A stretch of 64,000 nt of DNA from the NCBI GenBank assembly GCA_951812665.1, contig CATOST010000043.1, positions 48,770-112,769 on the forward strand. The letters run 5' to 3'. Shown piece after piece: positions 63,192 through 64,000 of this stretch. Each line of letters begins with the position of its first letter. Position 1 is the stretch's first letter. The notes under the pieces were generated by a model. It did not search any database and was not told the origin of the DNA. It was given only the letters and a program-made list of their open reading frames with translations. The position numbers and the translations under genes are program-made. This DNA is from an uncultured Acidobacteriota bacterium. Its GTDB lineage: Bacteria; Acidobacteriota; UBA6911; RPQK01; JAJDTT01.

Positions 63192-64000
63192 TCATCCGAC
63201 CGCCGCGACCGGTTTCGGGGTCCAGATCCGATCCTGCTCCAGCAGGACGTTGGCCAACACCACCATCTTGCGCATGATCGCCGTGAGCGCCACCTTCGGC
63301 GCCTTGCCCCGCTCGCGCAGCTGGCGGTACTTCCGGACATAGTCCGGATTGTGTCGAATGGCACTGAGCGCGGCCATGTACAGCATTCGCCGCACCCGGT
63401 GCCGGCCCCCGCGGATGAAGCGGTGTCCCTTCCAGGTCCCCGACTCCCGAGCGACCGGCGCCAGACCGGCCAGGCTTGCCACCGCCTTGGAGTCGATCGC
63501 TCCCAGTTCCGGCAACAGGGAGAGCAGGCCCGCCACCGTGACCGAACCCATTCCCGGAATCGAAGTCAGAACTTCGGCCTTGCGCGCCAGCGCCGGATCC
63601 GCGTCCAGCAACTTGCGGATCTCGCGATCCATCGACCGGACCTGCCGCTCGATCTGAGCCAGCTGCTGTTGCAAGTGCCGCTTCACCAACGGGTGGCGGG
63701 CTTGGTGGCTCCGGTTGCGCGCCCTCGTCCGGTCCTTCACCAGCGCATTCCGCGCCGAGATCAGTTCCTCCAACTGGCGCTGCGTGGCCGAGGACGCGCC
63801 CACCAGTCGCAACTTGAGCGCCGCGCCCATCTGGGCCAGCATCCGGGCGTCCACGGCGTCGGTCTTGGCCTCCTGGCCCAGAGCTTGGGCGAAGCGTCGC
63901 GCCCGCATCGCATTGACCCGTGCCAGCGGTAACCGGGCGGCCAGGGCTTCCTCCATCGCCCGGTGCCAGGGGCCGGTGGACTCATAGACCACGCACTTGA
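63192..64000 (-). CDS. IS110-family transposase, C-terminal part (cut by window edge)
   Basis: The frame is open to the right edge; the ATG at 63992 is internal. Visible parts are 'VVYESTGPWHRAMEEAL' (the conserved acidic residue of the RuvC-like DEDD domain), 'KTDAVDARMLAQ' (DEDD), and the transposase_20 C-terminal domain 'SIPGMGSVTVAGLLSLLPELGA', 'ASLAGLAPVARESGTWKGHRFI' and 'VRRMLYMAALSAIRHNP'. No end of the element is recognised; the 171 bases from 63021 show nothing else. Confidence 0.9.
   Translation of the reverse strand, partial: KCVVYESTGPWHRAMEEALAARLPLARVNAMRARRFAQALGQEAKTDAVDARMLAQMGAALKLRLVGASSATQRQLEELISARNALVKDRTRARNRSHQARHPLVKRHLQQQLAQIERQVRSMDREIRKLLDADPALARKAEVLTSIPGMGSVTVAGLLSLLPELGAIDSKAVASLAGLAPVARESGTWKGHRFIRGGRHRVRRMLYMAALSAIRHNPDYVRKYRQLRERGKAPKVALTAIMRKMVVLANVLLEQDRIWTPKPVAAVG

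Overview
The window looks like a high-GC Acidobacteriota chromosome, possibly a Bryobacterales/Solibacter-like or marine lineage; this is an inference from gene content, not from a marker gene. The pointers are two GWxTD-domain proteins, a TonB-dependent receptor with an N-terminal carboxypeptidase-regulatory domain, a DUF1549/DUF1553 (PSD1) cytochrome paired with a DUF1501 protein, CRTAC1/ASPIC repeats, secreted sialidase-type propellers and many IS elements and toxin-antitoxin pairs. I saw no rRNA, tRNA or CRISPR array.

Layout. 0-6 kb: end of a DUF3604 protein, a GWxTD protein and a degraded TonB receptor. 6.2-11.8 kb (minus): a deoxyribosyltransferase-like protein, a membrane sulfatase-type protein and a broken RecQ helicase. 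12-13.4 kb: a frame-broken AAA ATPase with a small downstream ORF. 13.5-19 kb (minus): an operon led by a heavy-metal P-type ATPase fused through a His-rich linker to an HflK/SPFH domain, followed by HflC, a second HflK-like protein and a small membrane-anchored protein. 19.2-19.9 kb: a PIN/AbrB toxin-antitoxin pair. 20-30.6 kb (plus): glycosidase-like and PHP-like enzymes, PSD1 plus DUF1501, and a propeller protein.

30.6-39.2 kb (minus) is the most striking region. It is a five-gene set matching, in the same order, the Campylobacter jejuni cytidine-diphosphoramidate pathway (glutamine kinase, gamma-glutamyl-CDP-amidate hydrolase, cytidylyltransferase, CDP-amidate kinase) plus a methyltransferase. 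It is headed by a B12-binding radical SAM gene that an IS1380-type element has cut in two. The 5-bp target duplication and 14-bp inverted repeats are both readable, and removing the element restores the frame exactly. The kinase and the radical SAM tail also carry frameshifts, so in this sequence the pathway may be dead.

39.5-45.8 kb: HigBA, a Tat-type secreted protein, YqgE, an MFS transporter, the second GWxTD protein and a VOC protein. 45.9-50.9 kb is a mobile/defence island: one IS inserted at the 5' end of an IS1634-type transposase, then a lone TIR-domain protein and a PIN/AbrB pair, with visibly lower GC around the TIR gene. 51-55.3 kb: a large propeller/LamG/sialidase protein and a short-chain dehydrogenase. 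55.4-63 kb (plus): a catabolic-looking operon with overlapping genes (class III aminotransferase, heptaheme cytochrome/TPR protein, DapA-family lyase, sodium symporter, FG-GAP/ASPIC protein). The window ends inside an IS110 transposase.

Two dispersed palindromic repeat families occur between genes. Several broken genes (RecQ, AAA ATPase, glutamine kinase) are explained by single-base losses, mostly in homopolymer runs. Sequencing error and true decay cannot be separated from the sequence alone, except where larger lesions exist (10-bp tandem duplication in recQ, deletions in the TonB receptor, IS insertion).
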